In this document: positions 37,011 to 45,502 of the stretch, one piece after another
Position numbering within the stretch: position 1 is the stretch's first letter
How the letters are laid out: each line of letters starts with the position of its first letter
Assembly: GCF_014641555.1 (NCBI RefSeq)
Contig: NZ_BMHY01000001.1
Coordinates: 248,001-312,000, forward strand
Direction: 5' to 3'
Length of the DNA stretch: 64,000 nucleotides
From: Paenibacillus radicis (ex Gao et al. 2016)
Lineage (GTDB): Bacteria; Bacillota; Bacilli; Paenibacillales; Paenibacillaceae
Notes under the pieces: model-generated
Database searches by the model: none
What the model saw: only the letters and a program-made list of their open reading frames with translations
Told to the model about the DNA's origin: nothing
Position numbers and translations under genes: made by a program

Positions 37011-37454
37011 TTAACTTAAATTCAGATCGAACCATCTGCAATATTGCGAAAGTAAAGATTCTTTAAGGTTGTCATCAATCATGTAGAGTGCCTTTTCCAA
37101 TGAATGGTGATAAAACTCTAAAAAATCTGTCTCAATTGCTTGCAGCTTATTCATTAAGTCATCCCGTACATACTCGATATAAAACACTTTTTGTAAGTCT
37201 TGCTCTGACAAATCCTTTCTAAATGTGCCAGAATAATCATCAGACCAGACTCTTACCAATTTATTTGTAAATTCCAAAGTGGGGTATGGATCATGACCAA
37301 GCCATACTTCCTTTTTGAGTAGGACCGCTTCAAGCACTTTTCTCCAACCCTCAAGCCCGCAACAACAACTCGGAAATATTACTTTACTTTCAACCTCAAA
37401 GGCTAATCCACCACTTATTGCTACTTCTTCAATATGGATTTTGTATAACAGCAC
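37011..37454 (-). CDS. Hypothetical protein
   Basis: A 147-residue soluble protein with a CCCG cysteine cluster near residue 30, a WRKVLEAVLLKKEVW helix and a helical acidic C-terminus. I do not recognise it. The GTG start at 37454 is weakly supported. An ATG with a good GAGGAG site lies at 37467 but is one base out of frame and closes after 12 codons. Either the GTG is used, or a one-base change has damaged the true start. No neighbour suggests a role. Confidence 0.6.
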   Translation of the reverse strand: MLLYKIHIEEVAISGGLAFEVESKVIFPSCCCGLEGWRKVLEAVLLKKEVWLGHDPYPTLEFTNKLVRVWSDDYSGTFRKDLSEQDLQKVFYIEYVRDDLMNKLQAIETDFLEFYHHSLEKALYMIDDNLKESLLSQYCRWFDLNLS

Positions 37455-37575
37455 TAACTTTCCCCATGATTCAAACTCCTCACGATCTAATGTCTAGCAA
37501 CTATTTCCTGCTTGACCCAATCCAAAACTATTAAATCCTCATATCTTATTGTATTAAATTCTCGGGGTGATTTAT

Positions 37576-37938
37576 TTGTTCCAATTAAACGGAATCGTCG
37601 GCGGCAGGCTAACAAATATCAAGGTAGGTGGACGGAAAACTATTCTTCTGCAACAGATTGTGCTCGATGTGAAAAAGGGCCAAAAATTAATATTACGGGA
37701 CATTAATTTCTTATTCAATAATGAAGCCTTCGCGATAAAAGTAGAAGCCCAGCCTTCACCTGGTACTTTTATTGCAAGAGGTGGCGCAGGCGATTTAAGA
37801 CCCAATAAAATATTGTTTAATAACAATACAGGGGATGAGGTTCGTATCTTTTTATTAGTCAGTGCAATAAATACGGCACGTAATTCTAGAAGTTTAAGTC
37901 GCTCAGACAGCTGGCATTTAACCTTAACGAGACGTTAA
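37576..37938 (+). CDS. Hypothetical protein
   Basis: A 120-residue, basic, beta-rich-looking protein with no signal peptide or membrane span. I do not recognise it. The TTG start is chosen because GGGGTG lies eight bases upstream; a GTG at 37567 overlaps that site. It stands alone between two related terminator hairpins. Possible motifs are IARGGAGDLRPNKI and a basic C-terminus ending LTRR. It could be a small structural or phage-derived protein, but nothing decides this. Confidence 0.5.
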   Translation: MFQLNGIVGGRLTNIKVGGRKTILLQQIVLDVKKGQKLILRDINFLFNNEAFAIKVEAQPSPGTFIARGGAGDLRPNKILFNNNTGDEVRIFLLVSAINTARNSRSLSRSDSWHLTLTRR

Positions 37939-37958
37939 ATATCATACACAATTAGATT

Positions 37959-38013
37959 AAAGAGGTTATTCCAATGATGGCCGTAAGGCCGTCGGAGGAA
38001 TAACCTCTTTTTT
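37959..38013. terminator. Terminator hairpin, repeat-type copy 2
   Basis: AAAGAGGTTATTCC and its complement enclose a GGCCGTAAGGCC inner hairpin, followed by a T run. Arms and inner loop are near-identical to the copy at 36906, which lies about 1 kb away in the same orientation. Confidence 0.88.
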
Positions 38014-38018
38014 AACTG

Positions 38019-38663
38019 CTACACACTAGTAGTGAGCTGCTTGTCACGCCGCTGGTTGCGGGAAGCAACATAATGGACAAGCTGGTAAGTCACTTCTGCA
38101 AACAGAATTCCGCCAAACACATCGATGAGCGCATGTTGTTTGGTAAAGACGGTAGAAGCAATAATGAGCCACAGTAGGGTGTACATAAAAATTCGCACAG
38201 GCAGCTTGGCAGTCAGATCACGTTTTAGCGTAATGAACAGCAAGTAACTTGTTAAGCAATGGACGCTCGGAAAACAGTTATAGGGAGCGTCAGATTGGTA
38301 AATGAAATGAACAAGTCTGCTGGCCAAATCCGAACCCAACAAATCAGGACGTGGCACATAAGTAGGGAAGAAAAAGAACACGACATTGCAGGCCATGACG
38401 GAAATGTTATAGATCAATAAGGTCCGCCAATAAATATTGCGATTTTTAATAGCCAAATATAAAAAACTAAGATATAGAACAGGCATCCAGCTTATATAAG
38501 GGAAGATGAACCATTTGTTGAACGGAATCTTGGTATCAATCCAGAAATAATCCAGAAAAACGTCCGATCCGACCGTTCGTGCAATCCCCATATAAATAAA
38601 CCCCTGAATAGGAATGGATAAAATACCTAGAAGGTGCACCCATTTATTCAACCATAATTTCAT
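38019..38663 (-). CDS. PAP2-family phosphatase/phosphotransferase membrane protein
   Basis: A 214-residue membrane protein with about five or six spans. Two of the PAP2 motifs are clear: NCFPSVHCLTSY (motif 2, catalytic His) and STVFTKQHALIDVFGG (motif 3). Motif 1 is less obvious. The pattern, with FPSVHC rather than PSGH, matches the inositolphosphotransferase-like branch that acts on lipid phosphates. The start at 38663 is preferred over 38687, since GAGGG lies 8-10 bases upstream. It ends just after the hairpin at 37959. Substrate unknown. Confidence 0.85.
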   Translation of the reverse strand: MKLWLNKWVHLLGILSIPIQGFIYMGIARTVGSDVFLDYFWIDTKIPFNKWFIFPYISWMPVLYLSFLYLAIKNRNIYWRTLLIYNISVMACNVVFFFFPTYVPRPDLLGSDLASRLVHFIYQSDAPYNCFPSVHCLTSYLLFITLKRDLTAKLPVRIFMYTLLWLIIASTVFTKQHALIDVFGGILFAEVTYQLVHYVASRNQRRDKQLTTSV

Positions 38664-39036
38664 TATGCGCCCTCGCTTGATCTTCAAGAAGTTTTTTTCA
38701 TTCTAAACGTTAAAGGCCCGCAGCACAACATACATTTATTACATTTTTTGTGTCGGTTTATAATCTTTTTCATGATGTCCGGAAGCCTAATCGGTTGAGT
38801 TTTAATTATAACTTAGAAGTGTGGGGAGATGATAGCTGGACGAAAGTCGGGGTCAACCTTGATTCGCCAGCATAGGTGTTGCAGTAAACATAATTTATGG
38901 ATCAATTTTACTTTAATAGGTTGAAAAAGTATAAACTATACAGCAATCCCTGCCGATATAGATGTTTGTACTAGCAGAAATGGCATTTTACTCCAATGGA
39001 GAAGGAGCACCGTTTCAAAAAAAGAAAAGGGGATTA

Positions 39037-39978
39037 ATGATGTATTTCTTCAAATCAATGAGTCGTTTCAAAATGGCTATGTTTACTATGGCAATTGCCC
39101 TAAGCATAGCTTCTTTACCATGTGTTGCTTTGGCAGAAGCCGTGGCAGAGACGGGAACCGAGCCAGAATTGTTGTGGGTAATTGGATCAGGGCAGAAGAT
39201 TGAACTCGGCCAAATTGCACAGCTCACACTGAAACAAGATTATGGTTTCCTGGACGGAGAGAATACGAAACAATATGTGCGCAGCTATGGTTCTATTCCA
39301 AGTGAAAGAGAAATAGGCGCTGTTTTTCCAGCCAGTGAGGACCAGCAATGGGTAGCCTATTTTGAATATACAGATTCAGGACATATCGAGGATAAAGAGA
39401 AGGATAAAATCGATGCCGATGCTTTGCTGGAAAGCTACCGGAAAGGGACGGAGCAAGTTAATAAAGAAGTATCCGATGACAATAAAATGTTCGTAGACAG
39501 ATGGTTCGTGGAGCCGTCCTATAACGAATCGCTGCACAGCCTTACTTGGTCTATCTTATTCCATGACATCAATAACGAAGATATTATTAACTATAATATC
39601 CGGATGCTGACGCGGGAAGGGTATGTATCCGCTATTCTAGTAAGCGATCCGGAGCATCTGGAGGCTGACCGCAAGGTTTTTGAGAGCCAGATCATCTCAA
39701 ACTTTAGCGTGAAACCGGGAGAAACCTATAGCGACTTTGATCCGGCTACGGACAAGAAAGCGGAATATGGATTAACCGGTCTAATTCTGGGAGGCGTAGG
39801 GCTGCTTGCTGCGAAGAAGGCGGGTCTGATTGCTGTTATGGCAGTGTTTCTGAAAAAGTTTTGGTTTGTTATTATCCTCCCGTTCATGTGGCTGTGGCGT
39901 GTCATCCGGGGAAAATCGAAGAAGAATGAGGAGTCTGCGGCGGATGAGCCGTCTCCTAATGAAAACATCCCATCCTAA
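39037..39978 (+). CDS. DUF2167 membrane protein
   Basis: A 313-residue protein with an N-terminal signal peptide (hydrophobic stretch ending VALAEA), an extracytoplasmic domain, and C-terminal hydrophobic spans followed by a basic-acidic tail. The motifs IELGQIAQLTLKQDYGFLDG and WSILFHDINNEDIINYNIRM are typical of DUF2167, whose function is unknown. The start at 39037 follows AAAAGGGG; longer frames upstream to 38962 lack a site. It is followed after 18 bases by a second membrane protein, probably in the same operon. Confidence 0.83.
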   Translation: MMYFFKSMSRFKMAMFTMAIALSIASLPCVALAEAVAETGTEPELLWVIGSGQKIELGQIAQLTLKQDYGFLDGENTKQYVRSYGSIPSEREIGAVFPASEDQQWVAYFEYTDSGHIEDKEKDKIDADALLESYRKGTEQVNKEVSDDNKMFVDRWFVEPSYNESLHSLTWSILFHDINNEDIINYNIRMLTREGYVSAILVSDPEHLEADRKVFESQIISNFSVKPGETYSDFDPATDKKAEYGLTGLILGGVGLLAAKKAGLIAVMAVFLKKFWFVIILPFMWLWRVIRGKSKKNEESAADEPSPNENIPS

Positions 39979-39996
39979 AATTCGGAGGCACATATT

Positions 39997-40590
39997 TTGA
40001 ACCTATTTATAATACGAAAAGTTATACATGCCATGTATGCGAGTTACCTGAGGAGCCCAGCTAAAAGAAACTGGAGCGGGGAAATGGTGATTTTTCCAGG
40101 GAGATGGATAACTTGGTCACTATTTTTACTATTGCTGTTGGCTATTGCTGTGAGTATCGGTTTATTCGCGGATACTATAAATGATGTGGAGATCAGTCCG
40201 AATGGCGATATCTATTATGAGGATGACGCTGTGGAGTACAAGATCATTTTCTTTTTCACTAGCGTAATCATTGCGTTTAGTCTGCTTCTCTGCTGGATTG
40301 CTTCGTTGATCTCCAAAGTTGTTATCAGCAAGGAAGAGATTCGTTCGTACAAATGGTATGGAAGAAAAACGATAAGCTTCAACGATATTATCCGAATTGA
40401 TAGAACCAAGCTTTTTGGAGGAGCTATCGTTATCGTGGCACAAAAGAAATCTATGATGATTACACTTGATAATCGGGGTATCAGTCATTTCGTTAAGTTC
40501 TTATCGGAACAATTAGGATCTGATCGAACTGAAAATGCCACTGCATTAATTGCCGAACGGAAAAAAATGATTCAATTCAAAGAAATTTAA
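39997..40590 (+). CDS. Membrane protein with PH-like domain
   Basis: A 197-residue protein with two spans (about residues 36-58 and 84-106), followed by a soluble C-terminal part (VVISKEEIRSYKWYGRKTI, then SFNDIIRIDRTK). This resembles bacterial PH domains that follow membrane anchors. TTG start with CGGAGG nine bases upstream. It is in an operon with the DUF2167 gene and ends at a terminator. The PH-like reading is tentative; function is unknown. Confidence 0.65.
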   Translation: MNLFIIRKVIHAMYASYLRSPAKRNWSGEMVIFPGRWITWSLFLLLLLAIAVSIGLFADTINDVEISPNGDIYYEDDAVEYKIIFFFTSVIIAFSLLLCWIASLISKVVISKEEIRSYKWYGRKTISFNDIIRIDRTKLFGGAIVIVAQKKSMMITLDNRGISHFVKFLSEQLGSDRTENATALIAERKKMIQFKEI

Positions 40591-40605
40591 ACGAATTCGA
40601 AAAAA

Positions 40606-40645
40606 AGGTCAATTAGGGTCAATCTTGGCCAGGATTGACCTTTTT
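40606..40645 (+). terminator. Rho-independent terminator
   Basis: AAGGTCAAT pairs with ATTGACCTT, with alternative inner pairing GGTCAATC...GGATTGACC, followed by a T run. Confidence 0.8.
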
Positions 40646-40710
40646 AGTGTGTAAAGCGTCCGCTAAATTCGGCGGTGCCGATACTTTCATATGCCGTCAT
40701 CTGTACGCCC

Positions 40711-41052
40711 CTAATCACAGTAACATTCAATCGTATCGATCCGATCGTCACTTACCAGATCAATTAATTCAGCTACAGAATGCTGTAATTGTTCAGGCAA
40801 TTGAGGCTTTAGCAGCTGCAATTCAGCGATCAGGATGGGGATTTCATTTGTAGCAATGAAATGGTCATTATAGTAATCTTTAAGTCTAGCAAGTATAGGA
40901 AACGCAATTGGTTGAAAGTTTCTGCTGAAAATACTACGGTGTAAGGATTCATCAATCGGATAATGATAGAGTGTCGTTCCCATTTGGTCCTTAAGGTAAC
41001 AATCTAACGCCACTGGATTCACCTCTATTTTATCAATTGGATACGCCTTCAT
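40711..41052 (-). CDS. Hypothetical protein
   Basis: A 113-residue protein with no membrane span or signal peptide. I do not recognise it. It has a predicted helical C-terminal half (AELQLLKPQLPEQLQHSVAE) and ends CYCD. There is no clear ribosome binding site. It is divergent from the DUF3626 gene, with 31 bases between the starts, so the two may be coregulated. A small partner or immunity-like role for the adjacent protein is possible but unsupported. Confidence 0.5.
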   Translation of the reverse strand: MKAYPIDKIEVNPVALDCYLKDQMGTTLYHYPIDESLHRSIFSRNFQPIAFPILARLKDYYNDHFIATNEIPILIAELQLLKPQLPEQLQHSVAELIDLVSDDRIDTIECYCD

Positions 41053-41083
41053 TATATAATATAGTTTAAGGCAGGTGATGCAG

Positions 41084-42181
41084 ATGTCAACTAACAGTCG
41101 ACTTTCGATGTCGCAAAATATGGCAATTCAGCATATCAGTCAGTATGCTGCTTCGAGAAGGGGAGCTGCGCAGGCATCAATCCGAGAAATTCTCCATTTG
41201 TCGAATATTTCTTTGAGTAGTTTTGAAGATGCTGTCTCGAAACTTCGATCGCATGCCAGAGTAGCGTTACATTTCCATCCTGATCGTCCGCTTGCGGACA
41301 AGAAAAGCGTGGCACAAGCATTACTTGAGCAAGGGATATATAAGAGTCAGTTTGAGACGCAGATTTCTAATGGCAGCGTGTCCGCCTACCCGGGCGGCGC
41401 TCGGGATCTTTGGGAGATGAAGCTGTTTGGGGGCGCTTATCAGATGGAGGGCATCGCCAACAGTGAAAGGCCAAAATATGGGGCGTTGGATTTAATGCTG
41501 CATTCTGATGGTCCGTCTCCGAGGTTTGGTTCGTGCTATTTCCTTCTTGCTCCACAGGTATCCTATCGTTGCACATATACTTACGGTGGTTCTCAGGATG
41601 ATCCTCTAGAAAAAGGAACCTATGAAGAATTCGATGACATTTTAGCTGCTGTTCTTAAAGATGCATTCTTTCGAGAATATGCTCTTGGAGAAAAGGGTCT
41701 GTCGCCCCCAAAAGTGGTCGATTGGCTCTTGCTCTGCTTAAATCTGCCTATCACTGAACGTTTAAAACAGATGCCCAGTCGAAATCTTGATCACTTCATT
41801 GAGGCCCAAATTCACGGTGATATTTTTCTGCATGATGACGTGGAAATACTGGTGGCTGATCCTTCGTTTCAAGGAACAGACATAGAGGCAACTTTTGAGA
41901 AGCTATGTTTAAAATATGCAATAGAGCTTCATTGGCATAAGGGATTTGCAATTCAGGCCGATAAAGTGCCACCGGATTTTAGGGGGCCAACTATGCCATC
42001 ACTCGCCAAACGGTTAGCCATCAATAATCTAATTGACGTTAGAGCAGTCGGAGCTGCGGTCAATGATTTGAAATGCAATCCGGATCTCTGGAGTGATAGA
42101 GGGAATTTAGATGAGGTGCTTCAGGAATTGAAATACATGTGGCACGTGCTGGTGCGGTTCGGTGAACCGTATCATAAGTAA
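41084..42181 (+). CDS. DUF3626 protein
   Basis: A 365-residue soluble protein. The conserved block LHFHPDRP, YKSQFETQISNGSVSAYPGG, FGGAYQMEG, RPKYGALDLM and RFGSCYFLL matches DUF3626. The family has no established function; the conserved His, Gly-Gly and Arg-rich blocks look enzymatic, and an ADP-ribosyltransferase-like fold has seemed plausible to me, but I cannot support it. The start at 41084 is chosen because AAGGCAGG lies about seven bases upstream. It is divergent from a small hypothetical gene. No signal peptide is present. Confidence 0.82.
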   Translation: MSTNSRLSMSQNMAIQHISQYAASRRGAAQASIREILHLSNISLSSFEDAVSKLRSHARVALHFHPDRPLADKKSVAQALLEQGIYKSQFETQISNGSVSAYPGGARDLWEMKLFGGAYQMEGIANSERPKYGALDLMLHSDGPSPRFGSCYFLLAPQVSYRCTYTYGGSQDDPLEKGTYEEFDDILAAVLKDAFFREYALGEKGLSPPKVVDWLLLCLNLPITERLKQMPSRNLDHFIEAQIHGDIFLHDDVEILVADPSFQGTDIEATFEKLCLKYAIELHWHKGFAIQADKVPPDFRGPTMPSLAKRLAINNLIDVRAVGAAVNDLKCNPDLWSDRGNLDEVLQELKYMWHVLVRFGEPYHK

Positions 42182-42185
42182 GGTA

Positions 42186-42214
42186 TTGATTTTTTTTCCA
42201 AAACAGGTTATTTT
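42186..42214 (+). promoter_or_regulatory. Possible promoter of the leader-phosphotransferase unit
   Basis: TTGATT (42186-42191) and TATTTT (42209-42214) are separated by 17 bases. They lie about 50 bases upstream of the leader peptide start. Confidence 0.4.
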
Positions 42215-42265
42215 ATAAACAGCTTAGTGATAAGCAAGTTCCTGACACGAAGGGAGATGTTTTGA

Positions 42266-42298
42266 ATGGCAATTACTTATATGGTGGTTTGGTCTTAA
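42266..42298 (+). CDS. Short leader peptide (10 codons)
   Basis: ATG at 42266 encodes MAITYMVVWS and a TAA stop. AAGGGAG lies nine bases upstream, a strong ribosome binding site. It is 220 bases upstream of the phosphotransferase gene and before a terminator hairpin. Such a short well-initiated frame ahead of a resistance-type gene suggests a leader whose stalled translation controls the terminator. No experimental support is visible here. Confidence 0.55.
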   Translation: MAITYMVVWS

Positions 42299-42427
42299 AA
42301 CCGAATAGCAGGCATATGCGTAAAAAGCGGGAAAACGCCCGTATTATTTGCTGTGCCATCCAAAGTAACCTTTCGTGAATATTGCTGTTTGCAGATACGA
42401 TGAAGGTCGTATCTATTTTGCGTCCTG

Positions 42428-42479
42428 ATGCCGTGCGACAGCAGCTTCTTTTTCGAGGCTGCTTGTCCGCGGCATTTTT
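42428..42479 (+). terminator. Attenuator-like terminator in phosphotransferase leader
   Basis: ATGCCG (42428) pairs with CGGCAT (42470), and GACAGCAGC pairs with GCTGCTTGTC with one bulge, followed by TTTTT. It lies 40 bases upstream of the phosphotransferase start. A second hairpin, GATACGA-TGAAGG-TCGTATC, is at 42394-42413 and could take part in switching. Confidence 0.6.
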
Positions 42480-42519
42480 GCGTCCAAAAAACAACATTAA
42501 AGGAGCTAACAAAAAAACG

Positions 42520-43545
42520 ATGATGGAAATGAATATGAAACCCGAAACGTTGATCTATGTCTTAAGCCAACAGTTCAAGAAGGATATCATCTCGGCGGAC
42601 TGCCAAACCATACCGCTGCAAGGCGGAACTGTGGGAGATGTATGCCTGGTAACAGGGATCGCCGAAGCCGTAGATGGCGAAAAATTGCCTTACCGTATCG
42701 TGCTGAAAGTCCAGAAAAAATGGGAGCGTTACGGCGATCCTGGTTCATGGCGCCGGGAATATGATCTCTATGCATCTGACCTGGGAGCGACGTTCTCGGA
42801 TGCCCTCCGCTGGCCGACTTGTTATCACGCCGAGATGAATGCCGAAGAGAATAAATTTCAGCTCTGGCTGGAATATATCGATGGCGTAACCGGTTTAGAC
42901 TTGACCGGTGACATGTATGAACAGGCCGCGCTGGAGTTAGGACGCTATCAAGGCAAGCTGTATGCGGAACAGCCCGCCGTACTGCAGAGCCTGAACAACT
43001 TGAGCCATGCGGATCTCATGAAGAATACGTATTTTCATTACCGGTCATGGCCGGTCGTCTACGATTATATACGCTCGGAGGATTGCAAATTCCCGCAGCA
43101 CATTCGGCAAATGCTGATCGATATCGATGAGCACGCAGACGAGATACTCGCCCGCATTGAGAAGTTGCCCCTCGTGTTATGCCACCGGGACTTCTGGGTG
43201 ACCAATCTGATCTATGCCGACGGCAAAATCGCGCTCATTGACTGGGATACATCCGGATGGGGTTATCTGGGCGAGGATCTGGCAAGTCTGATTGCGGATG
43301 AAGCGGATATCGATCATATGGTCGAATTCTACCAGCGATGTGTCCCCGCGTATTACAAAGGCTTTTCGGAGTATGCGGATATACCCCCTCTTGCGAATCA
43401 TTGCGTCTACGAGATGATCCTTCTTTGGTTCGGGTACAGACTTGTGGAGTGGTATCTCCACACAGAAGATGATGACGAGAAGATGAAGTGGGTCCATACC
43501 CTCCAAAAAATCTATGAAATGAAGACCAGCCCTCTGCAAGGTTAA
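42520..43545 (+). CDS. APH-family phosphotransferase (possible antibiotic resistance kinase)
   Basis: A 341-residue kinase-fold phosphotransferase. The catalytic loop is VLCHRDFWVTNLIY near residue 225 (the common HGD is HRD), and the metal-binding motif is ALIDWDTSGWGYLGEDLA near 245. The start at 42520 follows AAAGGAG; codons upstream to 42382 lie in the leader and are not supported. It is preceded by a leader peptide and terminator that suggest attenuation, and it lies near an MFS exporter. A role in drug modification is inferred. Ecdysteroid- or choline-kinase-like substrates are alternatives. Confidence 0.85.
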   Translation: MMEMNMKPETLIYVLSQQFKKDIISADCQTIPLQGGTVGDVCLVTGIAEAVDGEKLPYRIVLKVQKKWERYGDPGSWRREYDLYASDLGATFSDALRWPTCYHAEMNAEENKFQLWLEYIDGVTGLDLTGDMYEQAALELGRYQGKLYAEQPAVLQSLNNLSHADLMKNTYFHYRSWPVVYDYIRSEDCKFPQHIRQMLIDIDEHADEILARIEKLPLVLCHRDFWVTNLIYADGKIALIDWDTSGWGYLGEDLASLIADEADIDHMVEFYQRCVPAYYKGFSEYADIPPLANHCVYEMILLWFGYRLVEWYLHTEDDDEKMKWVHTLQKIYEMKTSPLQG

Positions 43546-43549
43546 ATCT

Positions 43550-43599
43550 AAAGAAACTCCGAAAGCCCCAGAATGCAGCGGGTTTTCGGAGTTTCTTTT
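43550..43599. terminator. Terminator between phosphotransferase and MFS genes
   Basis: AAAGAAACTCCGAAA and its complement flank a 19-base loop; T tails occur in both directions between converging genes. Confidence 0.9.
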
Positions 43600-43647
43600 A
43601 TACAGGTATAGCATTACCCAGGAAATATGACTTCAATCTGCTAGGCA

Positions 43648-44817
43648 TTAGTGTGACCCTGTTAATGTAGAACGGTAGATGGAGGTTCTCAGCATGATCG
43701 CAAGGAAGGAGAGGACCATAAAGATTACACCGCCCCATACGACGTGCTCTGTTCCCATTCCTGAGATGAATAAACCGCCTACGGATGTGCCGATTGTAAC
43801 GCCGAGATTCCCAAAAGCGACAAACAGGCCATTGGCGAAATCAGGCGCTTCGGAAGCCGCGGATGTAATCCAGTATTGTGAAATATTCAGACCAAACGTG
43901 AACAGTATGCCCCATACTAAAATTAGGATGGCCATCGGAATCGTGAATGCACCCATGAAATAAATGAGCACATAAATTACGCCTAATGCGAATGGAAACA
44001 CGAGAGCAGTTCGGGCCGCATTAGAGCTCAGCCATTTTCCGGCAAACAAATTGCCCAGAATACCTGTAACACCGAATAAGACTAACATGAAGCTGATCAT
44101 GCCGCCGGACATATGAGTAACTTTTTCCATATACTCTGCAAAGAAGCTAAATACAGCATACACCCCTGAGAGTATGAATGCGGCAGTTGCCATGCTTAGC
44201 CACACTACAGGTTTTTTCAGAACGCTTAGCTGAGAACCGTAGGATTGCCGCTCTGTTACAGGCATAGATGGGATGAACAGAAGAATGGCAAAGAAGGTAA
44301 GGGCATTCACTAAGGCAAAGAACGACATAGCCAATTCAATCGTGGAGACGTCTGCGATAAAAGAGGTGATCGGAATTCCGATGACCATTCCGGCCGTAAC
44401 CCCCATAAATACACGGGAGATTGCTTTAGGCGCTTGGTCTTTGCTGACGAAGCTGGCCGCAGACGTAAAGGCGACGGAGAAATACACGGGATGCAAAAAG
44501 GCAGGAATAATTCGCGCAATTAAGGCGACAGTAAAGTTAGACGCGAATATAGAAATGACGTTGGTGACGAGAAATAATCCGACAACCAGAAGCATGACGT
44601 TCTTGCGGTTCATTCCAGAGAAAACTAAAGGCAGAATAGGCCCGGCAACTGCCACGGCAAGTGCGAAGAGACTAACCAGCAGACCTGCCTGTGATACGGT
44701 GACGTCATATTTCTGAGCAATTTGCGGCAAAATGCCGATAATGCCCATCTCGGTATTAATGATGCCAAAGATACCGAAGGCGAGAATGAGAACGATAAGT
44801 GATTTTGATTTAGCCAT
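43648..44817 (-). CDS. MFS transporter (DHA1-type efflux)
   Basis: A 389-residue 12-span major facilitator. The N-terminal IINTEMGIIGILPQIAQKYD is typical of the AraJ/PbuE-like drug or sugar/purine efflux group, with SRVFMGVTAGMVIGIP in the fourth-fifth span region. The ATG at 44817 is chosen; a TTG at 44829 abuts the CGGAG site. It lies downstream of an ArsR-type regulator gene on the same strand but across at least one terminator, so it probably has its own promoter. The substrate is unknown. Confidence 0.9.
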   Translation of the reverse strand: MAKSKSLIVLILAFGIFGIINTEMGIIGILPQIAQKYDVTVSQAGLLVSLFALAVAVAGPILPLVFSGMNRKNVMLLVVGLFLVTNVISIFASNFTVALIARIIPAFLHPVYFSVAFTSAASFVSKDQAPKAISRVFMGVTAGMVIGIPITSFIADVSTIELAMSFFALVNALTFFAILLFIPSMPVTERQSYGSQLSVLKKPVVWLSMATAAFILSGVYAVFSFFAEYMEKVTHMSGGMISFMLVLFGVTGILGNLFAGKWLSSNAARTALVFPFALGVIYVLIYFMGAFTIPMAILILVWGILFTFGLNISQYWITSAASEAPDFANGLFVAFGNLGVTIGTSVGGLFISGMGTEHVVWGGVIFMVLSFLAIMLRTSIYRSTLTGSH

Positions 44818-45011
44818 GAGATGGTTCAACTCCGATATAATTTATAGTAGACAGCCGCTTATATGCAATCATCGATAAGCAGCTAACGTTGTGCGAACAG
44901 CTTCAGCATGAGATCGGAGCTCCTTTTTTATATCTATCAATTAGACAATTATAAAACTATCATATTGAAAATCGTTCGTCAAGCTTTGCAATTTACAGTG
45001 GAAATATAAAA

Positions 45012-45031
45012 AAGGAGCCCTTCGGCTCCTT
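45012..45031 (-). terminator. Short terminator hairpin between ArsR and MFS genes
   Basis: AAGGAGCC-CTTC-GGCTCCTT followed on the minus strand by a run of T. It acts downstream of the ArsR-type gene. Confidence 0.7.
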
Positions 45032-45075
45032 CATGAAAGTGCATTTGTTGTTCGTAATTAATCGATTTCAAAGAA

Positions 45076-45103
45076 ACAAAAAAACCTCTCACGCCGGAGA
45101 GGT
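45076..45103 (-). terminator. Terminator overlapping the 3' end of the ArsR-type gene
   Basis: ACCTCTC and GAGAGGT flank a six-base loop, and the minus strand continues into TTTTTTT. The stop codon of the regulator lies inside the hairpin. Confidence 0.8.
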
Positions 45104-45397
45104 GGAAGGCAAAGCTTGTATAATTTCTCCCAATTGCGTTAAGTATGCCTGCAGCACTTCCTCTTGCAGGACATAGCTCATGAACTTTCCTTCGCGAAAG
45201 CCTTCAATTAATCCAGCTGTCTCAAGCTCTTTGAGATGATGAGAGATCGTTGCCGCACTAACCGGGTGTGTTTCATGCATCATGCTGCATGGCAGCGGCC
45301 CTTTGGCTGCTCCTATTTCTTTGAGCATCTGATAACGCCGCGGTTCGGCAAGCGCCCGTGAAATTCTCGAAAACTGTTGGTCCGATAAGGTAACCAT
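45089..45397 (-). CDS. ArsR family transcriptional regulator
   Basis: A 102-residue winged-helix repressor. The HTH is seen as [20 protein letters not shown], followed by the wing [11 protein letters not shown]. No metal-binding cysteine motif of ArsR/SmtB (CxC) is visible; the only cysteine is in PLPCSMMHE. It therefore probably senses something other than arsenite or cadmium. The ATG has AAAGGGGAAA upstream. The downstream MFS gene on the same strand is a plausible target. Confidence 0.9.
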   Translation of the reverse strand: MVTLSDQQFSRISRALAEPRRYQMLKEIGAAKGPLPCSMMHETHPVSAATISHHLKELETAGLIEGFREGKFMSYVLQEEVLQAYLTQLGEIIQALPSTSPA

Positions 45398-45502
45398 TGA
45401 GTGTGTTTCCCCTTTCTCGATGGCATAAGTGAGTCGATTTTGTTAAAAAGTTTATAGACATCATATCATAGAATTTTGAAGATTTGAAACTTGACCACTA
45501 TT

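Noticed and set aside
37488..37600. Short minus-strand frame ending YEDLIVLDWVKQEIVARH
   Set aside because: It reads like a protein end, but only about 40 codons are open, no start is present and it overlaps the start of a plus-strand gene. Evidence was too thin for a feature.
42182..42520. T-box or metabolite riboswitch in the phosphotransferase leader
   Set aside because: The conserved T-box sequence AGGGTGGNACCGCG is absent and no known riboswitch core was recognised. A peptide-leader attenuator explains the features better.
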